From: Lineus longissimus
Taxonomy: Eukaryota > Nemertea > Pilidiophora > Heteronemertea > Lineidae
NCBI RefSeq assembly: GCF_910592395.1
Contig: NC_088321.1
Location: 806,001-870,000, forward strand
Direction of reading: 5' to 3'
Length of the DNA: 64,000 bases
Positions 23,372 through 35,845 of the stretch are shown here, piece after piece; position 1 is the stretch's first letter, and every line of letters begins with the position of its first letter. The position numbers and the translations under genes were made by a program. The notes under the pieces are model-generated. The model ran no database searches. It was not told the origin of the DNA and saw only the letters and a program-made list of their open reading frames with translations.

Positions 23372-26263
23372 TCTTGTTTTTCTACTGAAACACCTTTTTG
23401 TTTAAAATATCGGTTTTATCCTTTTCCTGGTGTCCTATCTGTACGAGTGTTCACCCCCTACTGCTCCAGACGGCCCTGAATGTCACAGGCCCTCAGCCAA
23501 TCAAAAGGGCGCGTTGTTGAGGCGCAATTCACGGTCGGCCGCAGACCACTTTTGTTATTTTCTCGCAACCAAATCTTATGTTACGCGAGCAATTATTGTC
23601 GTAATGGCTCATGAGATTTCAAGTTAACTTGACTACGAAATAGCTGACATTGGTCTGCATGAATTATGCTAAAGCTTCGTCCTTTTCGAATTTGGGTTGT
23701 GACATTTTCAGGTTGAAATAACTCGTCATCGGTTTCAATTCCACTTGGCGGAACTTTTCATAAGCGTTTGTGTACAAATTCTGTATAAAAACGAGGCAGG
23801 TTAGACTAGCCAGGTATTGTGTAAGTTCCTATCGCCTATAAAATACCCTCGCCCTCAGCGCTAATTTGTTTAAAATGAATTTAAATTTTCTTAGGCGACG
23901 TGTTTTTATTTTTGGATTTGCGGCCTGAGCTCTGTAAAGACAAGGAAAACGTCCTTGATAAAAGCGTGCTTCAAACGAGCAAAGGTGATCTCTGTACGGA
24001 GGCCTCACTCCGGTCCAGTCGAAATTAAAATCGGAAAAGTGTGAATTAATTCAGTTTTTTTAGACTTCCATTTAATAAGTTATTTTATAATTAAAACTGG
24101 TACTGTAGAATAGGAGGTGACTGGGTAGTCGCAAGCATGGTAATAGTGACCTTAATAATGCCATTGGTCCTTTAAATCGCATGCGACGATAATCGCTCTT
24201 TTGCGGTGGTCGACAGGTGCCTGCGCGACTAGAATCAGTACCCGCAGCGACCTGCGATTTAATATCAAACACAGCGATTACCAGCAGTTTAGCCCGCAGA
24301 CCAGCGATTGTTTTGACGCACATGGTTGCGATTATAATCGCCAGTCGCAACAGCGGTTGGTGATACCAAACATTGTGAAATACTTCAGGCAGTTATCGCT
24401 AATATGATAAGCTTTTAAAACATAATGCTGTGTCGACGATATTGAGCCGGTTAAGGTGCGCCTGTACAAAATGCCTGTCTAATGCGCAACAGACGCCCCA
24501 AAGCGGCTAAATAGCGCCTACACAGTGACCTTTGACCTTCGCCTACACAGCGAAACCTCACGAGTCGATCCGTAAACCAAAAAAACAATCTTTACGGCCT
24601 TAGTTTTTTTGAAGCTGTATCGTTGAAAGAGCCATGATTCCTTGTATAGGGAGGGTGATTACTTTCTCGGACAAGAGATTGATTTGATGAACATGTTGAT
24701 AAACTTGACGATGCATCAAAAAATTGCTTTGATAATGGTTTGGACGCGGGGAGGGCATTGTGTTGCTCGTGCTAAATTTGTTTAACTGCATATCACTATT
24801 TCCCGTGGCCTGGCGTAAATCGAAGAATACGTTTTGGTAGATCTTGGTAAAAGCCCCTTGATTCCTATTGTAGGCGAAGTGATTACGTCACTCCCTCTAT
24901 CAACATCGCATACTTAACTGCCATTGGCCTTTGTGTTATAAACATTGAAGTAAAAAGTGGATCAACATTTGCACTTTAGAGATATATCTAGGTTTAACCC
25001 TTTGAAAGTTGACCCAAAACTAATTTGCGTGTGAGGAGAGATTGTGCTGGCATTTTGTATGGGTGAAGTATTCAACTGTGTACAAGCGTAGAACTATTTA
25101 TTATGTGATCGTACAAGTGGCGCCGAATGGTGGCTATCAGGGTCATTATCCGCCTGGCCAGCAATGAGGTGCACTGGCACAGACGGCTCCCAGTCAAGAT
25201 AGGTTGGGCCCCGTTAAGTCACCAAGCACCCGGAACTCGCCAAGCTTAAGGCCGAGCGCATTGTTCACAGTGGACGGACACGTAATACGCATGTTTGAAT
25301 GTTTTGAAGGCTTAATTGGCTCAACAAGATAACAATGGCCAAACATTTATGAAAACATTAATTAGCATTGATTGTTGCTAAAGGCAGAATATATTCCACC
25401 TCACAGTCGAAATTATTGTCTCGTGAAAAGCCCCTTCTGTATACCCTATCATTATATTCATCCCTTGGTCCTCACGCCAGTGCCAGGCCTTAGAAAGGAG
25501 GAGGGGGGGTATCTCGTTTGGCACGGAAGGCGTTTGTTATGTTAGCTTCATGGTATCACTCATTGAATTTCCTTGTCACGTGTTACCTCTGTCTCCGTTC
25601 TGAGGCAGGTTTCGAAGGTCATACGAAGAGCTACGAACGATGAAACACGAAGAATGCAACTTTGAAACGGACTTCGTCGATTTCTCGTATGTAGGTAGGT
25701 TTCGCAAGCCTTACGAACAAGGAAGTACACACCACGAATGTCTCAGTTGGTCACATGGGGGTCCTACGACGTTACATGATAAAGTTGTCGCCGTTGCCAC
25801 GGTAAACATGATGCTGGTATTAACCGCCGTGTACCTGTCAACTCGTTTACCTGTCAACTCGCGCAGTGCACAGCGGGACAATCATGAAATATGGTTCTCC
25901 AGGCTCCCCCCATGGTAACAACCGTGTGAGTTTATACTGGAGCTACACTCCGGACGCAGTGGCCGGCCTCGTCCTGTCGCCCGGCACCACGTTAAGGAAA
26001 GACGATTATGATGACGAAATGGTCAGCATGGGAGTTTTTGACTGGAGCTAGCACTTTACATGTTACAAGAGAGTGATCTCACGACCGGTTCCAGTGTGAC
26101 AGCGGATATAGTCCCCCTGGAGTCATAGTCCGGTAGCATTGTATTTGATCAATTAAGCAGCATGATCTATTGTACCGCTAACCCTAACCGAAACATTTAG
26201 CAATGCGGGCTATTGTTACACGGACTATCAGCCCTAGGACTACTATCCCTTGCACACCGGTAA
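23372..26263. other. Intergenic between SLC6 5' end and GPCR-like locus
   Basis: The SLC6 promoter and 5' UTR should lie just above 23371 but no clear TATA or initiator was picked out. A dispersed repeat (GTAGAATAGGAGGTGACTGG) at about 24095-24176 recurs at 26975-27190. The ORF at 25640-25918 (+) has no motif or splice context. CCCTAACC-type motifs near 26180 are too few to be telomeric. Confidence 0.5.
24095..24176. repeat. Dispersed repeat, copy 1 (copy 2 at 26975-27190)
   Basis: Shared blocks are GTAGAA(T/C)AGGAGGTGACT, GGTAGTCG/GGCAGCCG, GC(A)TGGTAA and ATGCCATTGGTCCTTTAA versus ATCCCACTGGTCCTTTAAC. In copy 2 the two ends are separated by an extra ~110 bp. The end motif TCCTTTAA suggests a TIR element, which I could not delimit. 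Confidence 0.55.
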
Positions 26264-27835
26264 TCAGCTCGAGTTCTTGATGCGAAAAAGATCCCGAAAT
26301 TCCTGTTTGAACTTCTTTCCTCCACCAATTATGTAAAAGAAAAAGTTCGTTGCGTGATTCACAAAGTTAAAGGCCAGCGTAATCCAGTGTCCCGCTTCAA
26401 ATCGGATTCTCCAATACCGGATACGGAAATCGTACTGCGCCTTCTGACCTGAGATTCCGAAAAGTATCAGCTCGTTAACAGTGTACGGCAAGCACGTGAC
26501 TAGAAAGGCGATCGACATGAGGATCAAGACTCGCGTCAACGACTTCTCGCGTGCGCTCGTTTCCTTGGTAACGGCCGAGCTCCGAATCTCTGTTGCTTGC
26601 TTCAAGCCGGTGATGATGACAACATTAGCTGTTAAAACTATCGAAAATGGGAGCAACACTCCCATAAAGCTGTCAAAAGCATATATGAATAATTCCTCTT
26701 GCTTGGTATCAGTTAGTGAGGGGGTCACTATATGGATGTTCCAAACAATGGCGATACTAGTACAAAGCGCGATAAACTTTCGTGCTCGGGATACGGTGCA
26801 TATCGTCTTTGCCTTCAGTGGAAATCTAACTGCGCATGCGCGATCAACTGTCATGGCGGCAAGACAAAATCGTGAGGCATGTGAAGAAGCGTATGAGAAG
26901 TAAACGAGAATCCTGGAAAAAAGAATTTAGTAAAAAGTGTTGTGTGGTCAGCAATACAAGCTTTTGGACACTACTTAATGTAGAACAGGAGGTGACTAGG
27001 CAGCCGACAGCTTGGTAACGCCAGACGGGCAAAACCATTTGTCAGTTTGCCAGTTTGCCAGCTAGTAACGCATGTAGTGCTTTGTATTAGTACTAGCGGC
27101 ATAGTTGACCCCCCTATCGGGCAGTACCAGTCACTCAGTCCCTGCGAACCGATTTTTCAGTTTAATGATCCCACTGGTCCTTTAACTGTACAATCTCCAA
27201 GCCCAACCGGTGGTAGATGTTGCTTAATGATTGCAGGTACAAAAAGGCTTTTAGCGATTTCTTCGGTCGGTTGTTTCATCCGTGTTAGTAGTAACATTGG
27301 CCTTACCTCACAATGCTTTTCACTAACGCCAGTTGAGCAAAGCGCCCAAAACTACCCGACCGATATTATTAGGGAGTTTTCGCAAAGCCAGACGCGCCAA
27401 CGGAGGTGCGTAACCGGGGGCGAAATCTAGAGATTTAGTTCGACCTTCTGCCGACCGCGGTGCTGATTCAAAGTGCTCAAGGAGGTGCGCAGACGGTAGA
27501 TGCCCCTGGTTGATATTCATATACTTACTTCCAAATGGCCTGGCGGTTGAATGAGTGAGCGAGTGAGTCGATTGGATATCCGTGGACATAGAGTATTATG
27601 AAACAGAGGGTCGCTAAAAGCACCAAAGTGTCTAAGACTGACAGCGCCGCCAAGTAGACGCAGTTGGAACTCCGGCGGCCTTCCCCTTCAGCGTAATCAA
27701 CAAAAGAACAACGTTACCAAAAAAGCCGATCGGAACAACGACACAGCTGATCAACCATTTTTTTACTATGATGAGTATTAGTTCTAACGCCCAGTATGAC
27801 GCCGGGTCATCGGTGACGAGGTTCGTCCTATTCAT
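26264..27835 (-). pseudogene. Rhodopsin-class (family A) GPCR, peptide-receptor-like, with a frameshift
   Basis: Two exons, 27835-27529 and 26912-26264, join in phase (GGAA|GTAAGT to TTTTCCAG|G). The first codes for an N-terminus with an NRT sequon, TM1 (GFFGNVVLLLITLK) and TM2 (LAALSVLDTLVLL), but TM1 and TM2 are in different frames. One base seems to be missing near 27660-27675 (GGAGTTCC), and the TM1 frame stops at 27632. The second exon gives TM3-TM7: DRA in place of DRY, TM6 with TCLPY, and N-HATNFFFY in place of NPxxY, ending KNSS. The NFxxY form and overall shape resemble the FMRFamide-receptor/GPR139-like group. The TM3 cysteine (3.25) is Trp and the second extracellular loop has no Cys, so the usual disulfide is absent. 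It is either a decaying receptor or a sequencing error in an unusual one. Confidence 0.75.
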
Positions 27836-27850
27836 CGTGTCTGTATCCAA

Positions 27851-29183
27851 CCTCGTCCAGAAAATCAGAAATGAACAATAGGAAGGTTTCGCAACCGTTA
27901 CAATGAAGAAAAAAGTCCCGGATTTCTCGTAGGGCTAGGAAAAGAGGACGATCCACGTGTGTCGCGTAGCAAAGGACGTTCGTAGGTTCGCGGAACCTGC
28001 CTAATGATGCCCTGAGCTCGCCTAATGTTATCATGAGTGAGGTTACAGTTACACGCTAATGTTGGCGTTAGTCTCAAGTCATTCTGAATTCGAATGGCTG
28101 TGTTCCGTCATCTTAGTTAATAAGGAAAGGGAACAATCCCCCAATGAGAGGATAACTAGCAGTTGCTCCGTAGCAAAAGTACGCCAGTACTTTAAACGGT
28201 GAGTAAACGGTGCTTATATCACTAAGCAACCGTTACCGAGCGAGGTTTGGAGATTGGGAAGGGAAGAGACCCTCGGAAATTCTAAACGTTACTCCTTCTT
28301 CTTCGTTTGGTGGTCGTTTCCACGAATATGATGCATGCCACTGACTGCCGTAACCGCACCAGAGAACACTGGTCGAATTTTCGAAATTGCGACAACCTAT
28401 GTGCCCTCTGTTAAATGATTTCCGGTGACAATTCAAGTGCATACATGCTCCGGGTTAACATGCAGCGGTCGGAAAATTGATACACGCGCTGCACTAGCGC
28501 TAGTATGTATTACAGTATCGCGTCTATTGACTATTAGCGTCGCCTGGTGTTGGAATGGCGCACTAAAGATAGTTGCGGGATGAGAAAAGGTAGTGAACAA
28601 GAACGATGTACGCCTTTAAGGAGAGAAGTATGAAAGCGTTGTCACAAATTCGAGCGCAGGAGATTTCCGTCACATCACTTCGGGCTGATGAAGCAGCGCG
28701 GCCTACACATTCCGGTTGAGGCTTGGGATGAATGGATATAACTAATTGACAGATGATTTGAATCAAGGCATCATGTAACAGGACACCTTTTACGAAAACA
28801 CCTCAAATCGTGTCAATTTGCAAGGTAAAACGCGCAGCGTATATACCTCAATCGCACTGCAATTATTTACTATTTTTCCGACGGCCATGATTTTTTCCGT
28901 GATGCGCGCCATGGCGACCGTGAATATGATAATTGGAATACGTCGACAGGCTCCTGTTACATATATACGTGAATATATAGGCCAGGTAAAAAATTAAACT
29001 TGTGTTTGTCCTAGCCCCGGTGTTTTTAGCCGCCGCCTCGAAAGATAATCTGATTTTGATCAGACATTTTTCAGACATTTTCGCTATTCGCCAAAATAAA
29101 AGGGGTGAAAATAAGGGGTTCGAAGTCCAGTTTTATCCACCAATTTTGCTACTTTTCGATACATTCAAGCATTTTCCGAACTT
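27851..29183. other. Intergenic between GPCR-like locus and serine protease
   Basis: A plus-oriented copy of the 4599-4858 repeat lies at 28132-28250 (GAACAATCCCCCAATGAGAG ... CAACCGTTACCGAGCG). Small ORFs at 28233-28442, 28563-28766 and 28863-29078 have no support. The 3' UTR of the protease should occupy the part just below 29184. Confidence 0.5.
28132..28250 (+). repeat. Dispersed ~120-bp repeat copy
   Basis: The ends CAATCCCCCAATGAGAGG and CAACCGTTACCGAGCG, with GTTGCTCCGTAGCAAA inside, match the copies at 4741-4858 and (inverted) 9488-9583. Confidence 0.7.
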
Positions 29184-31463
29184 TCAGTGTCTATTTAGTT
29201 CAATCCACTCCCGATAGGAGGCTACAGCGGTGAAAATAGCTGGCTTTCCGACAGTTCCGCACATTTCTGTATTCCATGACGTCACACCTTCGAGAACCAG
29301 TAAGTTACCGCGAGGACAGACGAGAGGTCCTCCCGAGTCGCCCTGTTAAAATGAAAAGTGGGGCATAAGATCAGGCCCATGTGTGTTGTTTCCGGCAAGA
29401 CCATGACTTCTTCGAACAGGATGAAGGCATCACACTCTAACTTTGCTAGAACGCGAAGCCATGAACGAAAGTCCCTAACAGCACTGAGCGATTGGGCCTT
29501 TCTTCAATTTTTCTTATGATGTGCGTTGTGTGCTAATCAGTCATGACCTTTGCCAATTTAAGACTCTGTTTTAAATATCAATCAGGATTTGGCGGACGTT
29601 TCAAAATGGCTGCCGCAGCGGCCATGTTTATTATCTTACCCCGCACGTACTCCTTCCGGCATAGCCTCCTGCGCATGCATTCTCTGCGTAGATGCTGGAG
29701 TTTGGGTAAGCTTTTGTGCAGACTGTCTTTTCTCTGGTCCGCAACATGGTGAAGAGAAGTATGTAACCGTTCACTGAAATAGAGCCGATATTGCATGAAA
29801 GCAATGGCAGACAGTACTGCCGGTGTAACAGTAACAAATGCCCCCCTGGAAAAAGTGTCCGGCCCTATTGTATTCTGCAATATGCTTCTATAGAGACCCT
29901 GACCGTCAATAGCTCAGAGATTGAAGCGCATAATAGAATCCTTTGTTTCCCGGGCATTCTATCCTAGGACATTTTAAACTTCTACACCGGCTACAGAAAA
30001 TATTTAACTACATGTGGGCACCAGACTCGGTGTAACATTCTTAAATGTCTTTGAGAAGATATAATTCATTCATAGAAAGAACTTACTTCCGTACGCGTCC
30101 GTATTTCCGTAACCAATTGCAATGCATTCTGTCTCTGGCGCGGCCCTATCATCCTTGGAAGGTAAGCGAATTGGTGCAATTTTATCCGACATCGTTGCTC
30201 GTCCGGCTAGTTTCAAAATGGCGATGTCGTCTCTTCCTGTTGGAAATGAAATTTTGATTAAAACAGATCTTTGTTAATATTTAAGATCGCGTTGTGTCGA
30301 CAAAGTCTTAGATACCACAAAACAGAACGTTAGTTAATCTATTAAAGGACAACTTGGGGTTTTGGCGTGGCCTTCATTTGGGACCAAGGCGGTCATACTC
30401 TGCTGGAATGTTATGATTGAATATTTTATCTGCTTTGGGGAATCGACCTTTCCGTCGTCCAAGTCACGTCAAAAGTGCCGTCTAGCGGCGAGAATGATAA
30501 CCACTCACCCATGTGATGTGGATCATATCCCGGATGTAGTCTTATGTCCTTGACCTTTAGAATCTGCGTGTCGTTTTTCATATCAGACTTGTAAAGGGAA
30601 GGTTCACCGCCAAGGACAACACTCCATGTATCGGGCTTAGGGTGGCTGAAAAACACATGACTTATTCGACCATGATCTCACCTTGAGATGCTCTACTCTT
30701 CAAGGTTTAGCTGACTGAAACAAACACAGGATTTATGCGACACACAGACCTTGACCGTGACCTTACTTTGAGATGCACTTCTCACTCCTAAAGGTCAGAA
30801 CATGTCTCAAGGTCACAACTTGTCTCAAGGTCACAACTTGTCTCAAGGTCACAACTTGTCTCAAGGTCAGACTGGATGGAAAATCTCAAGGTCACGGCCG
30901 GTCTGCGCTGAACCTAAGCGCTACCCCAGCCAGCGCAACTTACCACACTAGAACTGACTATTTTTACCCGGGATTCTTACTAGAGTCCTCATGTGATTGA
31001 CCGAACCCTGACCCTTTCCTCAATACCAACCCTAACCCTCTAATCTTAATCCTAAGCGCATAAACACTCAATTCAGAATGCGAATGGCCAATAAGCATGT
31101 ACATGTACTTACAATTTGAAGCAGTGAGCAGCAGTGAGCACGGTGTTGTCATCAATCAGTGATCCCCCACATATTTGGTCGCCAGACTCCATGAGGGCTA
31201 CCATGTACGGGAACTGGCCCCTCACTACGTCACGACCCCCCACAATGCGCCAAGTGCCGAGATGGCTCTTCAAGGGATTAGCTAGAGGTTGAAAATACAC
31301 AAGGGAAAATGTCAACATATAATTACCGGATGTTGTGAAACTTTGTCGCTAAAATAACCAGACCAGAACCAGAAGTAGGGAGGGGCTTATTGGAGGTACG
31401 GTACATACCTCCGACTTTTACAACAGTAAGACATGCCGCAACCCTGAGAATGAGAGCAAACAT
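29184..31463 (-). CDS. Secreted S1A serine protease, chymotrypsin/elastase-like, complete
   Basis: Six exons join in phase: 31463-31409, 31281-31113, 30645-30509, 30236-30087, 29773-29640, 29342-29184. They encode 267 residues. A short hydrophobic signal peptide (from MFALILRV) precedes the activation site R30|IVGG, so the enzyme is made as a zymogen. The triad is H71 (TAAHC), D124 (DIAIL) and S218 (GDSGGP). The residue equivalent to chymotrypsin 189 is S212 (RSTCGGDS), which excludes trypsin specificity. Positions equivalent to 216 and 226 are N239 and A250 rather than Gly, narrowing the S1 pocket as in elastases. The C-terminus is REWIELNRH. It has no accessory domain. Likely roles are digestion or extracellular proteolysis; I cannot decide. 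The short exon 29773-29640 with its YPNSS and ACAGG motifs is easily missed. Confidence 0.94.
29820..29990. mobile_element. 171-bp MITE with CCGGTGTA inverted ends, copy 2
   Basis: The ends CCGGTGTAACAGT and ACTTCTACACCGG and the interior match the copy at 18510-18681. It lies in the protease intron 46 bp upstream of the acceptor of the exon 29773-29640. Confidence 0.85.
30791..30893. repeat. 18-bp minisatellite in a protease intron, about 5 units
   Basis: The unit CAAGGTCACAACTTGTCT is repeated about five times with small changes at both ends. It lies between protease exons 2 and 3. Confidence 0.93.
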
Positions 31464-33164
31464 TGTGCCTCTTTGCTCGAGCTAACCGGAGCCAGGGCGA
31501 AAAGATGAATCTGGCGACAAACAAGGACAGGCCGCTCCGCGTGCAAACTGAGATGGTGACACTATGACACTATGTCGGTTATCTCTGTGTATCTGTACAA
31601 CTAGTCAGGATGACAATTCCCACGATATTGCCAGATTATTGTGAGTTTTAAAGACAGTATACTTTTGCAAGCATCTGCCGCGGATTCCGCTTGAACACTG
31701 TGTCACAATAACACCACCACGGAACCTGGGACACTTTTCGCTTAGTTCTATGTTTTGCTACGAGATGGCGCTGCGGTTGTTTTGATTACGCGTTTGCATA
31801 CAACCACGGCTGGTCGTCAATAAACCCAAGCAACCACAATGTTTTATATACAAAAATACATGTACATGTAATATCATATATTTCCTCATAGATATCATTG
31901 TTTTCTTTTTGTTAGAGTATTAGGAACAAGGGTACTGCTGCTCTCTCTATGAACACTGATGCAGATTTTCGGACGACTTATCAAGGATCCGTAAACATTT
32001 ACGGATAAAACTTTGTAGAAAAAGGACGGATTTTGTGTATATTTCTCTCCGTTTACGACCCGTGATAAGTCCCTGATCTCAACATCCCTGTCATTACCGG
32101 CGACGTGGATTTTCAAAAGACCGACCATCATTTTGTATTTCTTTATGATAGGGCTTTATATTAACCCCATGCGGCCCGCCAATCAGAGAATCAACGCCTA
32201 TGAAAGATAAGAATATTCATTTGAACAAAAAAGGGGTACCGTAGATCAGTGGGCTCGCGGAAACTGATAAAATGAAATTATTGAGCCAATGATATCGCCA
32301 AATTTGGTTCTCGCATACTAACGCTCAATGTGATGGGCCCAAATAAAATTCAAAGTTCGGGGAAAAGTGTTGGACTCGCGCCATGCGCCATCTTTGAAAC
32401 TGATTTCCCCTTCCCTGTATATCATGTAGGCCACTACACGCCTTTTATCCCCTGCGTCTATCAAGCTCTCTGAGGACCTATAGAATATCGACAACAATAT
32501 CATGGCATCCATTGCTTATTATCTCAACCTTTCCATTCAATGACCTTCCTTTATTTGGCCTGTCAGCGGTCCAGACGACATCAACCTCGTCCGGCACGCC
32601 TGAAACACAATGCAACACAACGCATCGAGATACGCATTAACGCACCTTAGCCCGAGGTCATGAGTGCTATTCCAGGACAGAAGGATACACGCAGTCAATA
32701 CATTGTTGCCATGGTTACAAGAGGCCTTAATGGCGATGAAAATGAATGAATAACTCGGATGAATTCATAAGGTTAAACGGAGCGAAAACAAAACGACCGA
32801 AATCACGGGTCTTTGTCCAGCATTGTCTGCCAGGCCTATTTTGTTTTTATACCTCAGTGTCCGTTTCGGAACAATAAAGAAAAAATAAGCATGGGAGATT
32901 CGTCTTGTGGGACAAAGGACCTGGAATGGCCGTCCATATGGCCCAGTTGAGTCTTTTGTGTGGACCAACGCCTAAGAATCCGGAGGGGCGCGGATGGGGT
33001 ATGTGCGTGATGTTTTCAAAGGCGGTGCGTTTTTATAGGCCAAAGCAAAGGCGATGGTCCTGGTAGTGAATGGTGTTGTTTCAGAGAGACTCAAGTGTAT
33101 TTATAAACGATGTGAAGCTCGAAGTCGAGAAAATGACATATTTAAGGGCCAGGGGTTGACCTTA

Positions 33165-33260
33165 ATTAGGTCCCGCCAGAACTTATCCCAAACCAATTAG
33201 AATCGGGAGTCGAACCCACGACATCAGAGGACGGTGACAGATTTGGTTTCTCCGGCGCTA
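33165..33260 (-). repeat. tRNA-derived SINE fragment
   Basis: On the minus strand it reads CACCGTCCTCTGATGTCGTG followed by GGTTCGACTCCC, a perfect tRNA/pol III B box in tRNA-like context. The A-box side is degraded. It is related to the SINEs at 35846-36003 and 50928-51085 but truncated. Confidence 0.6.
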
Positions 33261-35845
33261 TGTCAGAAACATTCATGATTAAACATTTCGGAATTTGAAT
33301 GCGATAATGCGACGGACTCAAACACTGTCGGCGTTTTGAAAAGCGTCGGGACCACGGACCATCAAGACAGTTAGTTCTCAAGCTCATAAAATATAGATAA
33401 CCCAATAAGGTCGTTAATTCAGTCCATATAAATATAGGGTATGACTGTTACATCGAGTCCCAGTTTGTGTTCCAGTACGTGTATGGGCTTGTGACTTGTT
33501 TGCATTCAGTCAACAATAGGCCTGGCCAAGCCCCCGGGGACACAAAGCATATTGGAACAGTTATCATTTTGTCAATATTGTATAGGCAGAAATGACATAT
33601 TTTGGTGGTGCTTTTTGACCAATTGGAGAATATGAGGAAGTTCGAGTGGGTACGCAAGAGGCTGGTACTACAAGAATTCAGGTGCTCCATCGCGCTGCGC
33701 CGATCTGTGAAGCTGATGCAACATGGTATGACATTGAGACAGGTTGGGTGCGTCATTCTGCCGCGCAAACCTGGTACAAACTGGTATACCAAGGGCAGGT
33801 GTTCCATCGCGCCGCGCCAACCTATGAAGCTGGTGTACCAACCGTTGGTCTCCCTCAGCTGACACTACAGGTCAGAAATAAATATATATCTGTCCTCATA
33901 ATTGCGCAACTTTGGCACAAGTTGAGAGAACACGCATTTTACAATGTACGCTGCGTGCTTCACATTACAACAAACACGAATATTGCGCCGTGCCCATCAC
34001 GCGAATATTGCGCAACGCAGTTTCGGGACAACTCCGCCCAGGGGGTGGACTCCTCATGCAGTCCATTGCGTCATCCTGATCGTCCTTCCCCGGGTGACAG
34101 GACGAGGCCGGTCCACTGCGTCCGGAGTGTAATCACCCTGCGTGCAGGTCCAGAGAAGATTTCCTGATTTCCTCAGGATGGGGTGTTAATGGATGGTGTC
34201 ATTTCATGTAATGGGCTCAGATCGTCATGATCGAGGGCGCCGCAGCGCACACTTTTTGGCTCCGTGGGACTCATGATGGGTTGTGCCAGTGCTCTGGGCC
34301 AGGCGGTCAACGGATACGCAAGTCCACGATAAAGTATCGTCTTGCAACCCAATTGAAAATGCGGATGATTACCGAGAAGTCGAGAAAGATATGCGCGAAT
34401 CTTGTTACGGTGAATGATTACATCTCCCTATCGGAACCAATATGATTATTTCATTCTATTTGTAAAAGTTGACCAATATGATTATTTCATTCTATTTGTA
34501 AAAGTTGGCCTCGTGAAAATTATCAAGATTTCACTGAACACATCACTTTTTTTATATAACTATGCACAGCTCTTTTTCCTTGGACGAAAAGCAAAAGGCC
34601 TCACGAAACATCTTGAGACCACATTCATTCAGCGTCCCACGCACATCAAGCCCGTATCATAAGACCATCAGACACAAAATACCTCTGTAGACAGAGTGCC
34701 CAGCCTCTCAGAATAATGCGGCTGCAAGGAGTCCAATCTATGCTTGGACTTTTTGTCCCTAAAGCCCGTGGGACCACGTGGCGAAGGGTCCTGTCCGCGC
34801 GCTGGAGCACCATTTTCGCTCATCTCATCACTCAAGCGCATGCAGCCAGGAGACCGCGTCCATTGTCCCGATCTTCTATTTATAGACCCAACCAGCCAGA
34901 TCGGGGTCATCGCATTGGCGCTCAAACTCAAGTTTAGCACAGGTAAACAAAGGACTGCAATCACAAAGGACTACGTCGACTTGACCCATAGCAAGCACGT
35001 GTACCGGGCCATTGTTGACATTGTGACGTCAGCGCCATCTGTCAAATCTCGATTGCGAGAACCGAATGGGTATCGGGTGCTCTCAAGAGCAGTAGCAGAC
35101 GATGTTTTATACCAAATGCGCATTGGCCTTTCAAAGCGTTCATTGGATAGAATTAGCTCGAATCAACGCCTGTAATCTCCAAAATAAAAAGTGCATCAAA
35201 GCCTCCACGGAAACTGTACCAACCCCTAGGATCTCACAATAAAACGACGACTGCGATGAAAATGTCCATAAAACCGCGTCACTGTGATTGTATGACGTCA
35301 CTACCACGTAAGCGCAGTATGAAAAATGTCTATTTCTGTCGCCTGGTTTATTCTTAGCGCTGCGAGGCTGAGCTTTGCGCAAAAATGACAAGACACGGGT
35401 TATATCGAGATATATTGCAGAAACTTGGGCGTTTTTCACAAAGATGAGGAAGGGACTTAGGAGCAGTATGGTCGTCACAGTGTCTCGCGCGCTGGGAGTT
35501 GGACACGGGCTTTTTTGATTTTGTAAAAATATCAAAGTTTTTGCGCGTTTTCAGTTGTGCGCTCTTGCTTATCTGACGCTGTTGGACGTTTTTGCTTCCG
35601 ATGCCTGCGTGCAAGATACATCATATAATTATTTCAGTGGATGTAAAGCGATGACCCTGATTTCTGATGTAATATATATTGGCAAAGAAGTATTTCGTTG
35701 ATTTTATGACGTGCGGGGAGAAGCAAAATATGTTGCTCGTGTTTTGCAATAACCACAACGATGACAGACATGTGATTTGTTTACATATGGACGGGTGGGG
35801 ACATAGCCTTTTCCGAGTAAAAAAACTTCGGCAAAGAGATGTCAG

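Noticed and set aside
26160-26200. Telomere-like CCCTAA motifs near 26180 and also near 31020
   Set aside because: Only one or two imperfect copies each; not an interstitial telomere array.
26829-26840. NRF-1 consensus TGCGCATGCGCG
   Set aside because: It falls inside the coding exon of the GPCR-like gene and is probably chance.
34744-35175. 143-codon plus-strand ORF
   Set aside because: No family motif, a competing ORF lies on the other strand, and no neighbouring exon joins in phase.
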